NCBI GenBank assembly: GCA_036924085.1
Contig: JAVGWX010000009.1
Coordinates: 65,820,936 to 65,884,935 of the forward strand
From: Ariolimax columbianus
Lineage: Eukaryota > Mollusca > Gastropoda > Stylommatophora > Arionidae
Length of the DNA stretch: 64,000 nucleotides
Reading direction: 5' to 3'
In this document: positions 21,768 to 32,275 of the stretch, one piece after another
How the letters are laid out: each line of letters begins with the position of its first letter
How positions within the stretch are numbered: the stretch's first letter is position 1
Notes under the pieces: model-generated
Seen by the model: the letters and a program-made list of their open reading frames with translations, nothing else
Database searches by the model: none
Told to the model about the DNA's origin: nothing
Translations under genes and position numbers: made by a program

Positions 21768-22014
21768 TACATCTCTTGCTTTTAGGCATCGCCTTATTTC
21801 TGTTTCTTGGAACACTGTGAAATAGTATACTAGATATTTGTAATTTCGCTTCGTTTGGAAAGGCAGATTTTATTTTCGCGGGGGGTGGGGTGCGGGCAGG
21901 AGGAGGGAGAAGAGGTGGACTACTGTTAGTTGCACTGGGTCCGTGTTCTGAAAATATTTGGGATTCAGTGTTTCATGGCATTTTTAATTTTATATAATGG
22001 TGTATATGCTGTTA
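21768..22014. other. MON2 intron, nothing recognised
   Basis: Contains a short G-rich stretch (21,880-21,915) but no gene. Confidence 0.3.
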
Positions 22015-23360
22015 GGGTATATGTTGTTGTATTTGTAGTTATTGTATTTGTTGATTTTATATTTATTGTTGTTGTATTTGTTTTTATTTATTTCGTGTGG
22101 TTATATTTCTTGTGGTATTTGTTGATTTTATATTTGTTTATTTGTTGTTGTATTTGATACTGTTGTGTTTGTTGTTAATGTATTAGTTGATTGATATTTG
22201 TTGTAGCATTTGTTGATTTTATTTTTTAGTTCCATTTGTTGTATTTGTTGATTTTATATTTATAGTTATATGTGTTGTTGCATTTATTGTTGTTGTATTT
22301 AATTTTGTATGTATAAATTTTATATGTTTTGCTGTATTTGTTGATTTTGTGCTTGTTATTGGACGTGTTGTTGTATTTATCGTCGCTGTTATATTTGTTT
22401 TATTTGTTGATGCTGTATTTGTTGTTGTATTTGATGTTGCTGTATTTGTTGTTGCTGTGTGTGTTGTTGTATTGTGTTGTTGTTATATTTATGTTGCATT
22501 TCTCTGCTGCTATATTTGTTGTCATATTTGTTGCTGCTGTATTTGTTGTTGTGTTGCTGCTGTATTTGTTGTTGTATTTGATACTGATGTATTTGTTGTT
22601 GTATTTGATACTGATGTATTTGTTGTTGTTGTATTTGTTGCTGCTGTATTTGTGGTTGTATTTGATACTGATGTATTTGTTGTTGTTGTATTTGTTGCTG
22701 CTGTATTTGTTGTTGTATTTGATACTGATGTATTTGTTGTGGTTGTATTTGTTGCTGCTGTATTTGTGGTTGTATTTGATACTGATGTATTTGCTATTGT
22801 TGCATTTGTTGCTGCTATATTTTTTTGCTGTATTTATTGCTGCTGTATGTGCTGTTATTTTTATTGATGTTGCATTGGTTGCTGTTCTATTTATTGCTGT
22901 ATTTGTTGCTTCTGTAATTTTGTTGATTTTGTTGTATTTATTGTTGTATTTTTTGTTGTATTTACTGCTGTATTTGTTGTTGTATTTGTTGCTGCTGTGT
23001 GGCTGCTGTATGTGTTGTTGTATTGTGTTTTATTGTATTTTTGTAGTTATTCTTTGCTGTCGTATTTGTTATCATATTTGTTGCTGCTGTATTTTTTGTA
23101 TTTGTTGGTGCTGTATTTGTTTTTGCTGTGATTGTTGCTGCTGTATTTTTGTTTTTGTTGTATTTGTTGTTGCTGTATGTTTTGTTGTATTGTGTTGTTG
23201 TATTTTTGTTTTATTTGTTGCTGCTGTATTTCTTGTTGGTGTATTTGTTGTTGGTGTATTTGTTGTTGGTGTATTTCTTGTTGGTGTATTTGTTGTTGGT
23301 GTATTTGTTGCTGCTGTGTTTGTTGCTGCTGTGTTTGTTTTTGTATTTGTTGATTTGTAT
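22015..23360. repeat. TGTATTTGTTGTTGT-type minisatellite in MON2 intron
   Basis: TTG/GCTG-rich repeat of 15-bp modules (GTATTTGTTGTTG, GTATTTGTTGCTGCT) grouped into larger units near 22,560-22,800 that contain TTTGATACTGATGTA. It keeps long chance ORFs open on both strands (up to 363 codons). It ends about 120 bp before exon D. Confidence 0.92.
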
Positions 23361-23482
23361 AATTGTTCTTGTATTTTTGGTTTATTATTTTTTTTTTTTG
23401 GTTCTTATATTTGTAGATAAAAATAAGTGCATGTGAGTTGTTCTTTATCTTCAGAATGATAATGTGTCCATTTTCTTTCCAG

Positions 23483-23770
23483 TGGAACATCTCTGACTTT
23501 TTCTTCCAAAATCGTAAACGAATCAAACAAGATCTAGACTCCACCTTGCAGCAAGAGAATACCCAATCAGAGACCGTTACCATCAGTGATAAAGTCAAGA
23601 CTCCGCCTCCTTTTGATGCCCTCTGGATGTGTCTGTTTTCACAGCTGGGTGAGCTGTGTGTGGACTCGAGGCCGGCTGTTCGAAAGAGTGCAGGGCAAAC
23701 CCTTTTTTCCACCATCTCTGCTCATGGCAGCCTTTTACAACATCAGACCTGGCACAATGTGCTGTGGCAG
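23483..23770 (+). CDS. MON2: MON2 exon D
   Basis: 96 codons, phase 0 at both ends. Encodes [16 protein letters not shown], a charged variable stretch, then [35 protein letters not shown] and [13 protein letters not shown]. The [20 protein letters not shown] signature is the clearest MON2 match in the window. Acceptor TTTTCTTTCCAG, donor GTATGT. It continues directly from IGLL at the end of exon C to give the family sequence IGLLWNISD. Confidence 0.96.
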
Positions 23771-24129
23771 GTATGTACTAATTGCAACAAAATCTTGTAC
23801 TTTTGCCTGACCAGAACACGAACGAAAGCCATAGGATAACCTTTATATAACTTGCAAGTGTATTTTAGCATTCAAAAAGAAATAAGTAACTGATAATGTA
23901 ACTAACACATGCGCCTGCATGAGAAACCTAAATAAACCGAACAAAACTGAATAATAAACGCAATAATAAATCAACAACTTATGAGAAACAAATCTCACTG
24001 AAAGAAAAAGATGGCACTTTGTCTTAGTCGAATCGGGCAGAACTTCCTGGAAGGTTGGAGGAAATCAGGTGCAAGTGGAAAACACGTGGACAAATTGGAA
24101 ATGTGGTTATAGTTGAAAAACAAACGAAA
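23771..24129. other. MON2 intron, nothing recognised
   Basis: No repeat or ORF of note. Confidence 0.3.
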
Positions 24130-24895
24130 GAGGAAAAGGGCGAATGAGCAAACAGACAACAGTCAAGCGACAAAAGTCAAGCAGATAAAAGTCAAGCAGA
24201 TAAAAGACAAACAGACAAAAGTCAAACAGACAAAAGTCAAATAAACATAAGTCAAGCGGCGATAGAGTAAACGGACAAAATTCAAGCAGACAAAAGTCAA
24301 GCTGCGAGAGAGTAAACGGACAAAATGTAAAACAGACAAAAGTCAAACTGACAAAAGTTAAACAGACAAAAGTCAAACAGACAAAAAGTCAAATATACAA
24401 CAAGTAAAACATACAAAAGTTATATATACAAAAGTCAAACATATAAAAGTAATATATACAAAAGCCAAAAAGACAAGAAGTTATATATACAAAAGACAAA
24501 TAGACAAAAGTCAAACAGACAAAAGTTAAAAAGACAAAGTCAAATAGACAAAAGTCAAGCAGACAAAATGAAACAGGCAAAAGTAATATATGCAAAAGTC
24601 AAACAGACAAAAGTTAAACAGATAAAGTCAAATAGACAAAAGTCTAGCAGACAAAATTTAAACAGACAAAAGTGAAACAGACAAAGTCAAATAGACAAAA
24701 GTCAAGCAGACAAAATTCAAACATAAAAAGTAAAATAGACGAAAGTCAAACAGATAAAAATCAAACAGACACAAGTCAAATAGACACAAGTCAGGCTGGC
24801 AGAAGTCAAGCGATCAAAGAGTAAACGGATGAAAGTCAGACGACAGTCAGGCGGTTTTAGTCACAAGACAACAGTCAAACAGATGAAAATTGTGT
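24130..24895. repeat. 15-bp minisatellite in MON2 intron
   Basis: About 50 imperfect copies of ACAAAAGTCAAACAG with many point variants (ATATAT-containing in the middle, GTCAAGCAG at the ends). Confidence 0.9.
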
Positions 24896-25204
24896 TTTAA
24901 CAAATTGAGAATACTGATTATTGTATTTATACTGGGAAGATAAAATAATTAAAATATATATATTTAGATTGTGAACTTGCACAGATCTCTTCATTCACAT
25001 CTAATGCATACCTCCAAGGCATTCTTTTTAGGCATGCTTCCAAGTTATACCTCTAAGCGGTGATGGGGGTATAGGCCCAGTAGCAAGAACTAAAACAATA
25101 AGAGCTTTGTGGTTAATAGCATGATTAAAGGCAGTAGGCTAACAGGGAAAAGGCTGGGAGCGGAACACCCTAATCCTAAACGTTGCCGAGGCTTAGCAAG
25201 CAAC

Positions 25205-25412
25205 AAGATGGCAAGCCACCCACACACCCACTACTACATCAGAGTCTGGAAGGCAATCCACCCACACACCCACTACATCAGAGTCTGGAAGGCAAGCCAC
25301 CCACACACCCACTACATCAGAGTCTGGAAGGCAAGCCACCCACACACCCACTACATCAGAGTCTGGAAGGCAAGCCACCCACACAGCCACAACTACATCA
25401 GAGTTGAGCAGA
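25205..25412. repeat. 39-bp minisatellite in MON2 intron
   Basis: Five copies of a unit running from GGCAAGCCACCCACACACCC to CATCAGAGTCTGGA. The 39-bp unit keeps ORFs open in both orientations, which is not evidence of a gene. Confidence 0.9.
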
Positions 25413-25758
25413 CAAACCATTCTAAGAACTATGGGAAAAAATAAATGAAAGAAAATATAAAGTTGATTAAAGTTTAGTTAAATCAAACTTTACAAATGGG
25501 TATGGTCAGATACCGCACCGAGATGAGAACGCAAACAAAACCTACGTTACGACCAAAAATGGTCTACTTATCTGATGGTAGACCCAGTCTGTCTAAGCGA
25601 CTGGTTGGGTCTGAAGCTCGGCTGAAAATTAATGGGAGCAGTCAAATAAGGTGGTCAGGAGAACGTTAGGAATGGGCCGGATAAGCCAGTGGTGGCCAAA
25701 TAAGGAAAAGGCCAAATAGTGATCCAAGTGGGAGAACAAAAAGAAGGTGATATAAGCT
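25413..25758. other. MON2 intron, nothing recognised
   Basis: No homologous coding sequence seen. Confidence 0.3.
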
Positions 25759-25781
25759 GGGGGGGGGGGGGGGGGGGGGGG
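25759..25781 (+). repeat. (G)23 homopolymer
   Basis: Twenty-three consecutive G, followed by further G-rich sequence to about 25,860. Confidence 0.95.
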
Positions 25782-25859
25782 AGAATTAATATAAGGGGGT
25801 GGGGGGGACTGATAGAAGAAAAATGGGGGGGGGGTAAAGGAAAACAAATAGATGGGGGC

Positions 25860-26115
25860 AAGTATGAGGTTTTAAGAAAAGGTGTGGAAGTTATTAATGC
25901 CATTTGGTTGGAGGCAACCCATGCTGGAGATAAGTCCTCAAGGGCGATTCGATGACGATCGTCAGAGAAGCAAGAAACTAGACCAGTGACACTAACGTCA
26001 GCCTTACCCCGGTGCACAGGACCATTGAAGTGGCTGGCAATTGGGGAACCCATGCGGTTACGGATATCATTGAGGTGTTCGCGGAAACGCTCACGCAGGT
26101 CCATACCAGTTCCAT
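25860..26115 (-). mobile_element. GIY-YIG endonuclease fragment, Penelope-like
   Basis: The minus-strand frame reads GTGMDLRERFREHLNDIRNR, then PIASHFNGPVHRGKADVSVT and DDRHRIALEDL. The R-x-x-EH-x-x-DIRN, HFN and H-x-x-x-x-x-x-V order matches the GIY-YIG domain at the C-terminus of Penelope-like elements. The GIY and YIG residues lie upstream and are not preserved here. The ORF then runs into the poly-G tract. The domain match is from memory and short. Confidence 0.5.
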
Positions 26116-26324
26116 ACCATTCTAAGAACTAACAACATGAACTGGAAAATAAATGGATACCTTTTCACTACCTAACATTGACCCACATGACATGCCAGAT
26201 TGAATACAATGATTCCTGTATGAGACTATTTAACTTAGAATAGTGAAGCACAGCCTAGAAATAGCACACTGCATTTATGAATGTCATTGTTGAATATTTT
26301 CTGTTAATCTTTGCACTGTTCCAG

Positions 26325-26523
26325 GTGTTGTTCCCACTGCTGGAGAATGTCCAGAAGTGCTCCAGCTTGGCTTCTACAATCAGAGACAAAGAATCCACTG
26401 GCAACATCCTCATCCACCACTCTCGTGACACCGCAGAGAAACAGTGGGCAGAGACCAGAGTGTTGTCCCTTGCAGGCGTGGCTCGAACATTCAATTCTAA
26501 ACGGAAAATGTTGCAGGGTCTAG
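26325..26523 (+). CDS. MON2: MON2 exon E
   Basis: 199 bp, entering in phase 0 and leaving after one base of a Gly codon. Encodes [20 protein letters not shown], then [20 protein letters not shown] and [20 protein letters not shown]. The [18 protein letters not shown] block is very strongly conserved in MON2. Acceptor CTTTGCACTGTTCCAG, donor GTATGC. The + strand frame continues past the donor, so the boundary rests on the GT and on the exon F junction (LGDF...). Confidence 0.96.
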
Positions 26524-26591
26524 GTATGCACCATAGCTTCAAATATTTCCTCTTCTTATTTTTTTGTTTTATTTTCTTTCTTGCTAGCAGC

Positions 26592-28705
26592 AGGGTCATG
26601 TGAAACAAACTGATCAAGACTTCACATTAGGGACAAGTGAAACATGCTGATCAATACCACACCTCACATAAGGAGCAAGTGAAACATACTAATTGAGACC
26701 TCACTTCAGGGGCAAGTGAAACATACTGATCAATATCTCACCTCACTTCAGGAGCTGGTGAAAAATAAATGACCAAGACATAATCTCACCTTGCACCCGG
26801 GTCAGTTGCAACATCCACATCAAGATCTGATCTTATTTCAGGGCCAGATGGAACATACTGACCAAGAGTTCACCTTACATTTGGGTCAGTGAACCATAAT
26901 GAACAAGACCAAAGGTTGCATCAGGATAGGATGAAACATAATGACAAAGACCTAACGTTACATCAGGGTAGGATGAAACATAATTACAAAGACCTAACAT
27001 CACCTTAAAGTAGGGTGAAACATAATGACAAAGACCTAACATCACATCAGGGTAGGATGAAACATAATGACAAAGACCTAACATCACATCAGGGTAGGAT
27101 GAAACATAATGACAAAGACCTAACGTCACATCAGGGTAGGATGAAACATAATGACAAAGACCTAACATCACATCAGGGTAGGGTGAAACATAATGACAAA
27201 GACCTAACATCACATCAGGGTAGGATGAAACATAATGACAAAGACCTAACATCACATCAGGGTAGGGTGAAACATAATGACAAAGACCTAGCATCACATC
27301 AGGGTAGGATGAAACATAATGACAAAGACCTAACATCACCTTAAAGTAGGGTGAAACATAATGACAAAGACCTAACATCACATCAGGGTAGGATGAAACA
27401 TAATGACAAAGACCTAACATCACCTTAAAGTAGGGTGAAACATAATGACAAAGACCTAACATCACATCAGGGTAGGATGAAACATAATGACAAAGACCTA
27501 ACATCACATCAGGGTAGGATGAAACATAATGACAAAGACCTAACATCACCTTAAAGTAGGGTGAAACATAATGACAAAGACCTAACATCACATCAGGGTA
27601 GGATGAAACATAATGACAAAGACCTAACATCACCTTAAAGTAGGGTGAAACATAATGACAAAGACCTAACATCACATCAGGGTAGGATGAAACATAATGA
27701 CAAAGACCTAACATCACCTTAAAGTAGGGTGAAACATAATGACAAAGACCTAACATCACATCAGGGTAGGATGAAACATAATGACAAAGACCTAACATCA
27801 CATCAGGGTAGGGTGAAACATAATGACAAAGACCTAACATCACATCAGGGTAGGATGAAACATAATGACAAAGACCTAACATCACCTTAAAGTAGGGTGA
27901 AACATAATGACAAAGACCTAACATCACATCAGGGTAGGATGAAACATAATGACAAAGACCTAACATCACCTTAAAGTAGGGTGAAACATAATGACAAAGA
28001 CCTAACATCACATCACGTTGGATGAAACATAATGACAAAGACCTAACATCACATCAGGGTAGGGTGAAACATAATGACAAAGACCTAACATCACATCAGG
28101 GTAGGATGAAACATAATGACAAAGACCTAATGTTACATCAGGGTAGGATGAAACATAATGACAAAGACCTAATGTTACATCAGGGTAGGGTGAAACATAA
28201 TGACAAAGACCTAAGGTCACATCAGGGTAGGGTGAAACATAATGACAAAGACCTAACGTCAAATCAGGGTAAGGTGAAACATAATGACAAAGACCTAAGG
28301 TCACGTAAGGGTAGGGTGAAAGATAATGACAAAGACCTAACGTCAAAAACAGATGAAACATACTGACCACGACTTCACGGCTGGTCAGGTGAAACATACT
28401 GACCAAGACTTCACCTCAACATTAGGTGAAACATACTGACCAAGACTTCACCTCAACATTAGGTGAAACATAGTGACCAAGACTTCACTTCAACATTAGG
28501 TGAAACATACTGACCATGACTTCTCAACATTAGGTGAAACATACTGACCAAGACTTCACCTCAAGATCAGGTGAAACAAACTGACCAAGACTTCGCCTCA
28601 AGATCAGGTGAAACATACAGACCATGACTTCACACCTGGTCAGATCAAATATACTAACCAAGACTTTATGTCAAGGTCAGGTGAAACATACTGACCAATA
28701 TATGG
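26592..28705. repeat. 42-bp minisatellite with degenerate flanks
   Basis: The core (about 26,930-28,330) has about 33 units of 42 bp containing GGATGAAACATAATGACAAA, GACCTAACATCA and either CATCAGGGTA or CCTTAAAGTA. The two unit types partly alternate. The flanks (26,592-26,930 and 28,330-28,705) carry an older form of about 37 bp with GTGAAACATACTGACCAAGA. A 387-codon minus-strand ORF is a by-product of the 14-codon unit. Confidence 0.96.
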
Positions 28706-28717
28706 CTTCTTGTATAT

Positions 28718-31700
28718 ATGCTGCCACCAAATAGAGACCTATCGCTCTCGAGTATGGAGGTCAGAGACTCCAACTGCATAGTAGTTGGAGATTTCAACAG
28801 CCACTCGGAGAGATGGGGATACTCTGACACAGACAGCAGAGGTGACGAAGTGGAAGATTGGGAGATAGATGCAAATCTCTCCCTAATCAATAGGCCGGAG
28901 GATAGCCCTAGCTTCTATTCAAGAACATGGCATACCACCTCGACTCCAGATTTGGCCTTCTCCACACAGGACATACACCATAAAATAGACCGCCAGGTGC
29001 TAAACCAACTGGCAGGTAGCGACCACAGGCCGATCAGACTAACCATTGACATGGAAGTAGGCCCACAGGAAACAAAACCGCTCCCACGTTGGAATTACAA
29101 ACGAGCCGACTGGGACAGATTTGCAATCCTGACAGATGGGCTGTGTGAAACCATCAACACACGACACTCAAAAATGAAGCCCATGGCAGAGAGCCTAAGC
29201 AAGGCAATAATGCAAGCCGCCACTGAAACCATCCCAAGAGGAGCTAGGAAAAACTATAAGCCCTACTGGAATGATGAGTTGCAGAAAGTGGAAGATGCAG
29301 TAACAAATGCTAGGAACATGGCAGAGCGAGAAAAATCCATGGAGGCAAACATCGCCCTCAAAGCCGCCGCGGCGAAGTACAAACACACTCTCAGGCAAAC
29401 AGCAAGAGAAAGCTGGAAAAATAAAACGGAAAGTCTAAACCTGGACAAAGACGGGAACAAGCTATGGAAGCTAGTCAGAGCCATGAACGACGAAACCCCG
29501 TCAAATAAACAAATTACTATCAAGCAGGGCGAGAACTTGATCACAGGTAAGAAAGCCGCTAACGCCTTTGTCGATCACTATGCCAGAGCAAACCACATCG
29601 AGGTCCCTGCAGATAAGCATACAGACATTAGCGAAGAGCTAAAGGGACACGAAAACATAAATACGGCTCCTGAAGAGCACATGATGGCCAAACTAACAAT
29701 GCGCGAAATGGAAGAGGCTATGAGAACACTAAAGAAAAGGAAATCTCCCGGAAAAGACGGGATCACAAACGAAATGCTGATGGGGCTGGGCCAAACAGCG
29801 AAGAGGAAATTACTATCAGTCCTGAACCAAAGCTGGAAAAGGGGTATTGTACCCCAGGCATGGAAAGACGCAATACTGGTACCAGTACCAAAAACAGGAA
29901 AGGATAAAACAGATCCAAATGGATACAGGCCCATCAGCCTACTGAGCTGTGTCGGCAAGCTGATGGAACGGATGATAAACACCAGACTGATGTGGCATCT
30001 GGAAGAAAAACGAATACTAATTCCACAGCAAGCCGGCTTCAGACAGCACAGATCCACTGAGGACCAGGTCATCCTCATAGCCCAGGAGATAGAAGATGCC
30101 TACCAGGCACAGAAACACACAGTAGCTGTTTGGGTGGATCTGGAAAAGGCATTTGACAAAGTCTGGAAGGATGGACTTAGAGTCAAGCTAAGAAGAAGTG
30201 ATGTCGGTGGGAAGATGTACAAGTGGATCAACCACTACCTCAAACAAAGAACGGCCAGAGTCCAAGTACAAGGGCAGATGAGCAAAAAGGTGACACTCGA
30301 GCAGGGAGTACCCCAAGGGGGAGTATTGTCACCCACACTCTTCCTGGTATATATAAACGATATTACAGACAATATACCAAGAAGAGTCCATAGCTCAATG
30401 TTTGCAGACGATCTGGCTATGTGGACCTCTGAAAAGAATCTCACCATAGCAAGAAATCGGATGCAGACGGCCGTAACATCGCTGGAAGAGTGGGCGAACT
30501 CATGGCTGGTCAAAATAAACGAGGAGAAAACCACATGCACAATATTCTCGCTTTCATTAAAACCCCAAAGTACCAAATTAAGTCTAAATGGCAAATTCCT
30601 GCAGCCAAACGACAACCCAACCTATCTGGGAGTCACATTTGATCGGCGCATGACATGGAAAAGTCAGATTGAGAGAAACCGAATGAAAGCCAGAGAAAGA
30701 ATGGCAATCATGAGGAAACTTGCTGGCACAAGCTGGGGAGCAGACGAAGGCATACTAAAGAAACTGTATACTGGAAGAGTGAGACCAGTTCTCGAGTATG
30801 GCATTGCGGCATGGACAACAGCAGCGAAGGCGAACTTCGATAAAGTTAGCAAGCTTCAAAACCAAGCCATGAGAATTATAACAGGTGGCATGAAGTCAAC
30901 GCCAATTGTAGAACTTGAAAATATTACAAAACTGCAATCCATGACCGATAGAAGAGACTGCAGAGCCCAGCTGCAGTCAGAGAAACTCCGAAGACTGACT
31001 GACCATCCAATGCACCAGAGACTAAACAATTTGGGAAATGGGAAACTAAAGCGGAGAAACTTTGCAGAAATAGCCAAAGCAAAGATGCACGAAGATCCCA
31101 TAAACGCACTAACAACACCAAAACCCATAACTACTGTACGAAAACCTACCTGGAGGCAGGATATATTTCCAGAGGTGGTTGAAAATATACCAGGAATTGC
31201 AAACAAAAACTGCCAGACTGAAAAAGAAAGGAGAGATACTACCCTTAGCTTCATAACGAAAAGCTACCCAAGCATGGACTGGACCCATGCATACACCGAC
31301 GGTTCTGTAACAAACACTACACAGAACGGAGGGGCAGGAGCATTCCTGAACCTACCAAATGGCAGACAAATAACACTGTCACTCGCTACTGGTAAGTACA
31401 CAAGCAATTTCAGAGCGGAGGCAGAGGCACTGAGGGCGGCAGTGGAAGAAATGGTGACACACAGTGAAAATGAGAGCCATATAGTCCTGCTGACAGATGC
31501 TCTCGCCGTAGTCACAGCGCTAAAAAGCCAGAAAAACACTGAGCTTAATGACTTAAGAGCAGCACTCTGCAAACTGTGCCAGCAGTCCGCACCAAAAAGG
31601 GTAGTGGTACAGTGGGTTCCGTCACACTGCAACATCCAAGGCAACGAGGAGGCAGACAGACTGGCAAAAGAAGGTGCAAGACTACCACAAACAGATACCA

Positions 31701-32083
31701 GTATGACGTACGAAGAGTCAAAACGGCTTATCAAAGCCAGATACATGAACAAATGGGAAACCGAACATACTGGTTACACCAAAAACGATGCCTATTACCA
31801 GTTGAACCGAAGAGAGCAGGTCGTTGTCTTCAGACTTCGCATTGGCCACAACAGACTGAGGTACCACCTATTCAACAAATTGAAGATAGGGTGTACCGAC
31901 GAATGCCCGTGCGGTACTGGTAAAATGACCGCTGAACATCTGCTGCAGAACTGCCCGACATACGAGGATCAGAGAGAGCAGATGTGGCCATTACCAGTAG
32001 AACTGCAAGACAAGCTCTATGGCAGTGGCGAGAGCCTCAGGATGACCGCCGCTTTTTTCGAAAAAATAATGGTTACTGTCTGA
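28718..32083 (+). CDS. LINE polyprotein: endonuclease (partial), reverse transcriptase, RNase H
   Basis: An uninterrupted frame of 1,121 codons. The first ATG lies in the flanking target duplication, so it is not the native start; the element's own sequence begins at codon 3. Order: C-terminal part of an AP-type endonuclease (GDFN at residues 24-27, SDH at 101-103); reverse transcriptase with VDLEKAFDKVW (473-483), QGGVLSPTLF and FADD (562-565); RNase H with acidic residues D861, E901, D927 and D980 in YTDGS, AEAEAL, LLTDAL and NEEADRLAKEG; and a terminal CPCGTGKMTAEHLLQNC zinc-binding motif. Reverse transcriptase copies the RNA at a nicked target. RNase H plus this terminal motif fits the I/Nimb/jockey supergroup; the exact clade needs a tree. 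No stops or frameshifts are present, but the 5' truncation makes this copy unlikely to be autonomous. Confidence 0.95.
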   Translation: MLPPNRDLSLSSMEVRDSNCIVVGDFNSHSERWGYSDTDSRGDEVEDWEIDANLSLINRPEDSPSFYSRTWHTTSTPDLAFSTQDIHHKIDRQVLNQLAGSDHRPIRLTIDMEVGPQETKPLPRWNYKRADWDRFAILTDGLCETINTRHSKMKPMAESLSKAIMQAATETIPRGARKNYKPYWNDELQKVEDAVTNARNMAEREKSMEANIALKAAAAKYKHTLRQTARESWKNKTESLNLDKDGNKLWKLVRAMNDETPSNKQITIKQGENLITGKKAANAFVDHYARANHIEVPADKHTDISEELKGHENINTAPEEHMMAKLTMREMEEAMRTLKKRKSPGKDGITNEMLMGLGQTAKRKLLSVLNQSWKRGIVPQAWKDAILVPVPKTGKDKTDPNGYRPISLLSCVGKLMERMINTRLMWHLEEKRILIPQQAGFRQHRSTEDQVILIAQEIEDAYQAQKHTVAVWVDLEKAFDKVWKDGLRVKLRRSDVGGKMYKWINHYLKQRTARVQVQGQMSKKVTLEQGVPQGGVLSPTLFLVYINDITDNIPRRVHSSMFADDLAMWTSEKNLTIARNRMQTAVTSLEEWANSWLVKINEEKTTCTIFSLSLKPQSTKLSLNGKFLQPNDNPTYLGVTFDRRMTWKSQIERNRMKARERMAIMRKLAGTSWGADEGILKKLYTGRVRPVLEYGIAAWTTAAKANFDKVSKLQNQAMRIITGGMKSTPIVELENITKLQSMTDRRDCRAQLQSEKLRRLTDHPMHQRLNNLGNGKLKRRNFAEIAKAKMHEDPINALTTPKPITTVRKPTWRQDIFPEVVENIPGIANKNCQTEKERRDTTLSFITKSYPSMDWTHAYTDGSVTNTTQNGGAGAFLNLPNGRQITLSLATGKYTSNFRAEAEALRAAVEEMVTHSENESHIVLLTDALAVVTALKSQKNTELNDLRAALCKLCQQSAPKRVVVQWVPSHCNIQGNEEADRLAKEGARLPQTDTSMTYEESKRLIKARYMNKWETEHTGYTKNDAYYQLNRREQVVVFRLRIGHNRLRYHLFNKLKIGCTDECPCGTGKMTAEHLLQNCPTYEDQREQMWPLPVELQDKLYGSGESLRMTAAFFEKIMVTV

Positions 32084-32109
32084 CTGCGTACGCAGAAGAA
32101 GAAGAAGAA
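28724..32109 (+). mobile_element. 5'-truncated I/Nimb-like LINE, recent insertion
   Basis: Non-LTR retrotransposon inserted in sense in the MON2 intron between exons E and F, at the end of the 42-bp minisatellite. It is flanked by a perfect 12-bp target-site duplication GTATATATGCTG (28,712-28,723 and 32,110-32,121). The 3' end is extremely compact: the stop codon (32,081-32,083) is followed immediately by the 12-bp palindrome CTGCGTACGCAG (32,084-32,095) and then GAA repeats. ORF1 and the start of the endonuclease are missing. A second, shorter copy (61,585-62,160) is nearly identical, so the family was active recently. Confidence 0.95.
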
Positions 32110-32121
32110 GTATATATGCTG

Positions 32122-32275
32122 GTCCATTATGTGGCTGACTATATCCCTTCAAAATATTCCAAGTTCACGTATTTCCTCTATACACCTGTCTGGGTGTATT
32201 ATTTTGTCACTTGTATTCTTCTTAATTCAAAGACGGTCAAAGGTGCAACCATGTTAACTAGTTATTTTTTGGTGA
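32122..32275. other. MON2 intron, nothing recognised
   Basis: Short unique sequence between the LINE and the next minisatellite. Confidence 0.3.

Noticed and set aside
22329..23420. 363-codon hydrophobic + ORF resembling a membrane protein
   Set aside because: Translation of a TTG/TAT-rich intronic repeat. The leucine/valine content is dictated by the repeat.
26875..28406. 387- and 132-codon minus-strand ORFs repeating LGLCHYVS-PYPDVM
   Set aside because: By-product of the 42-bp minisatellite; no start context, no non-repeat sequence.
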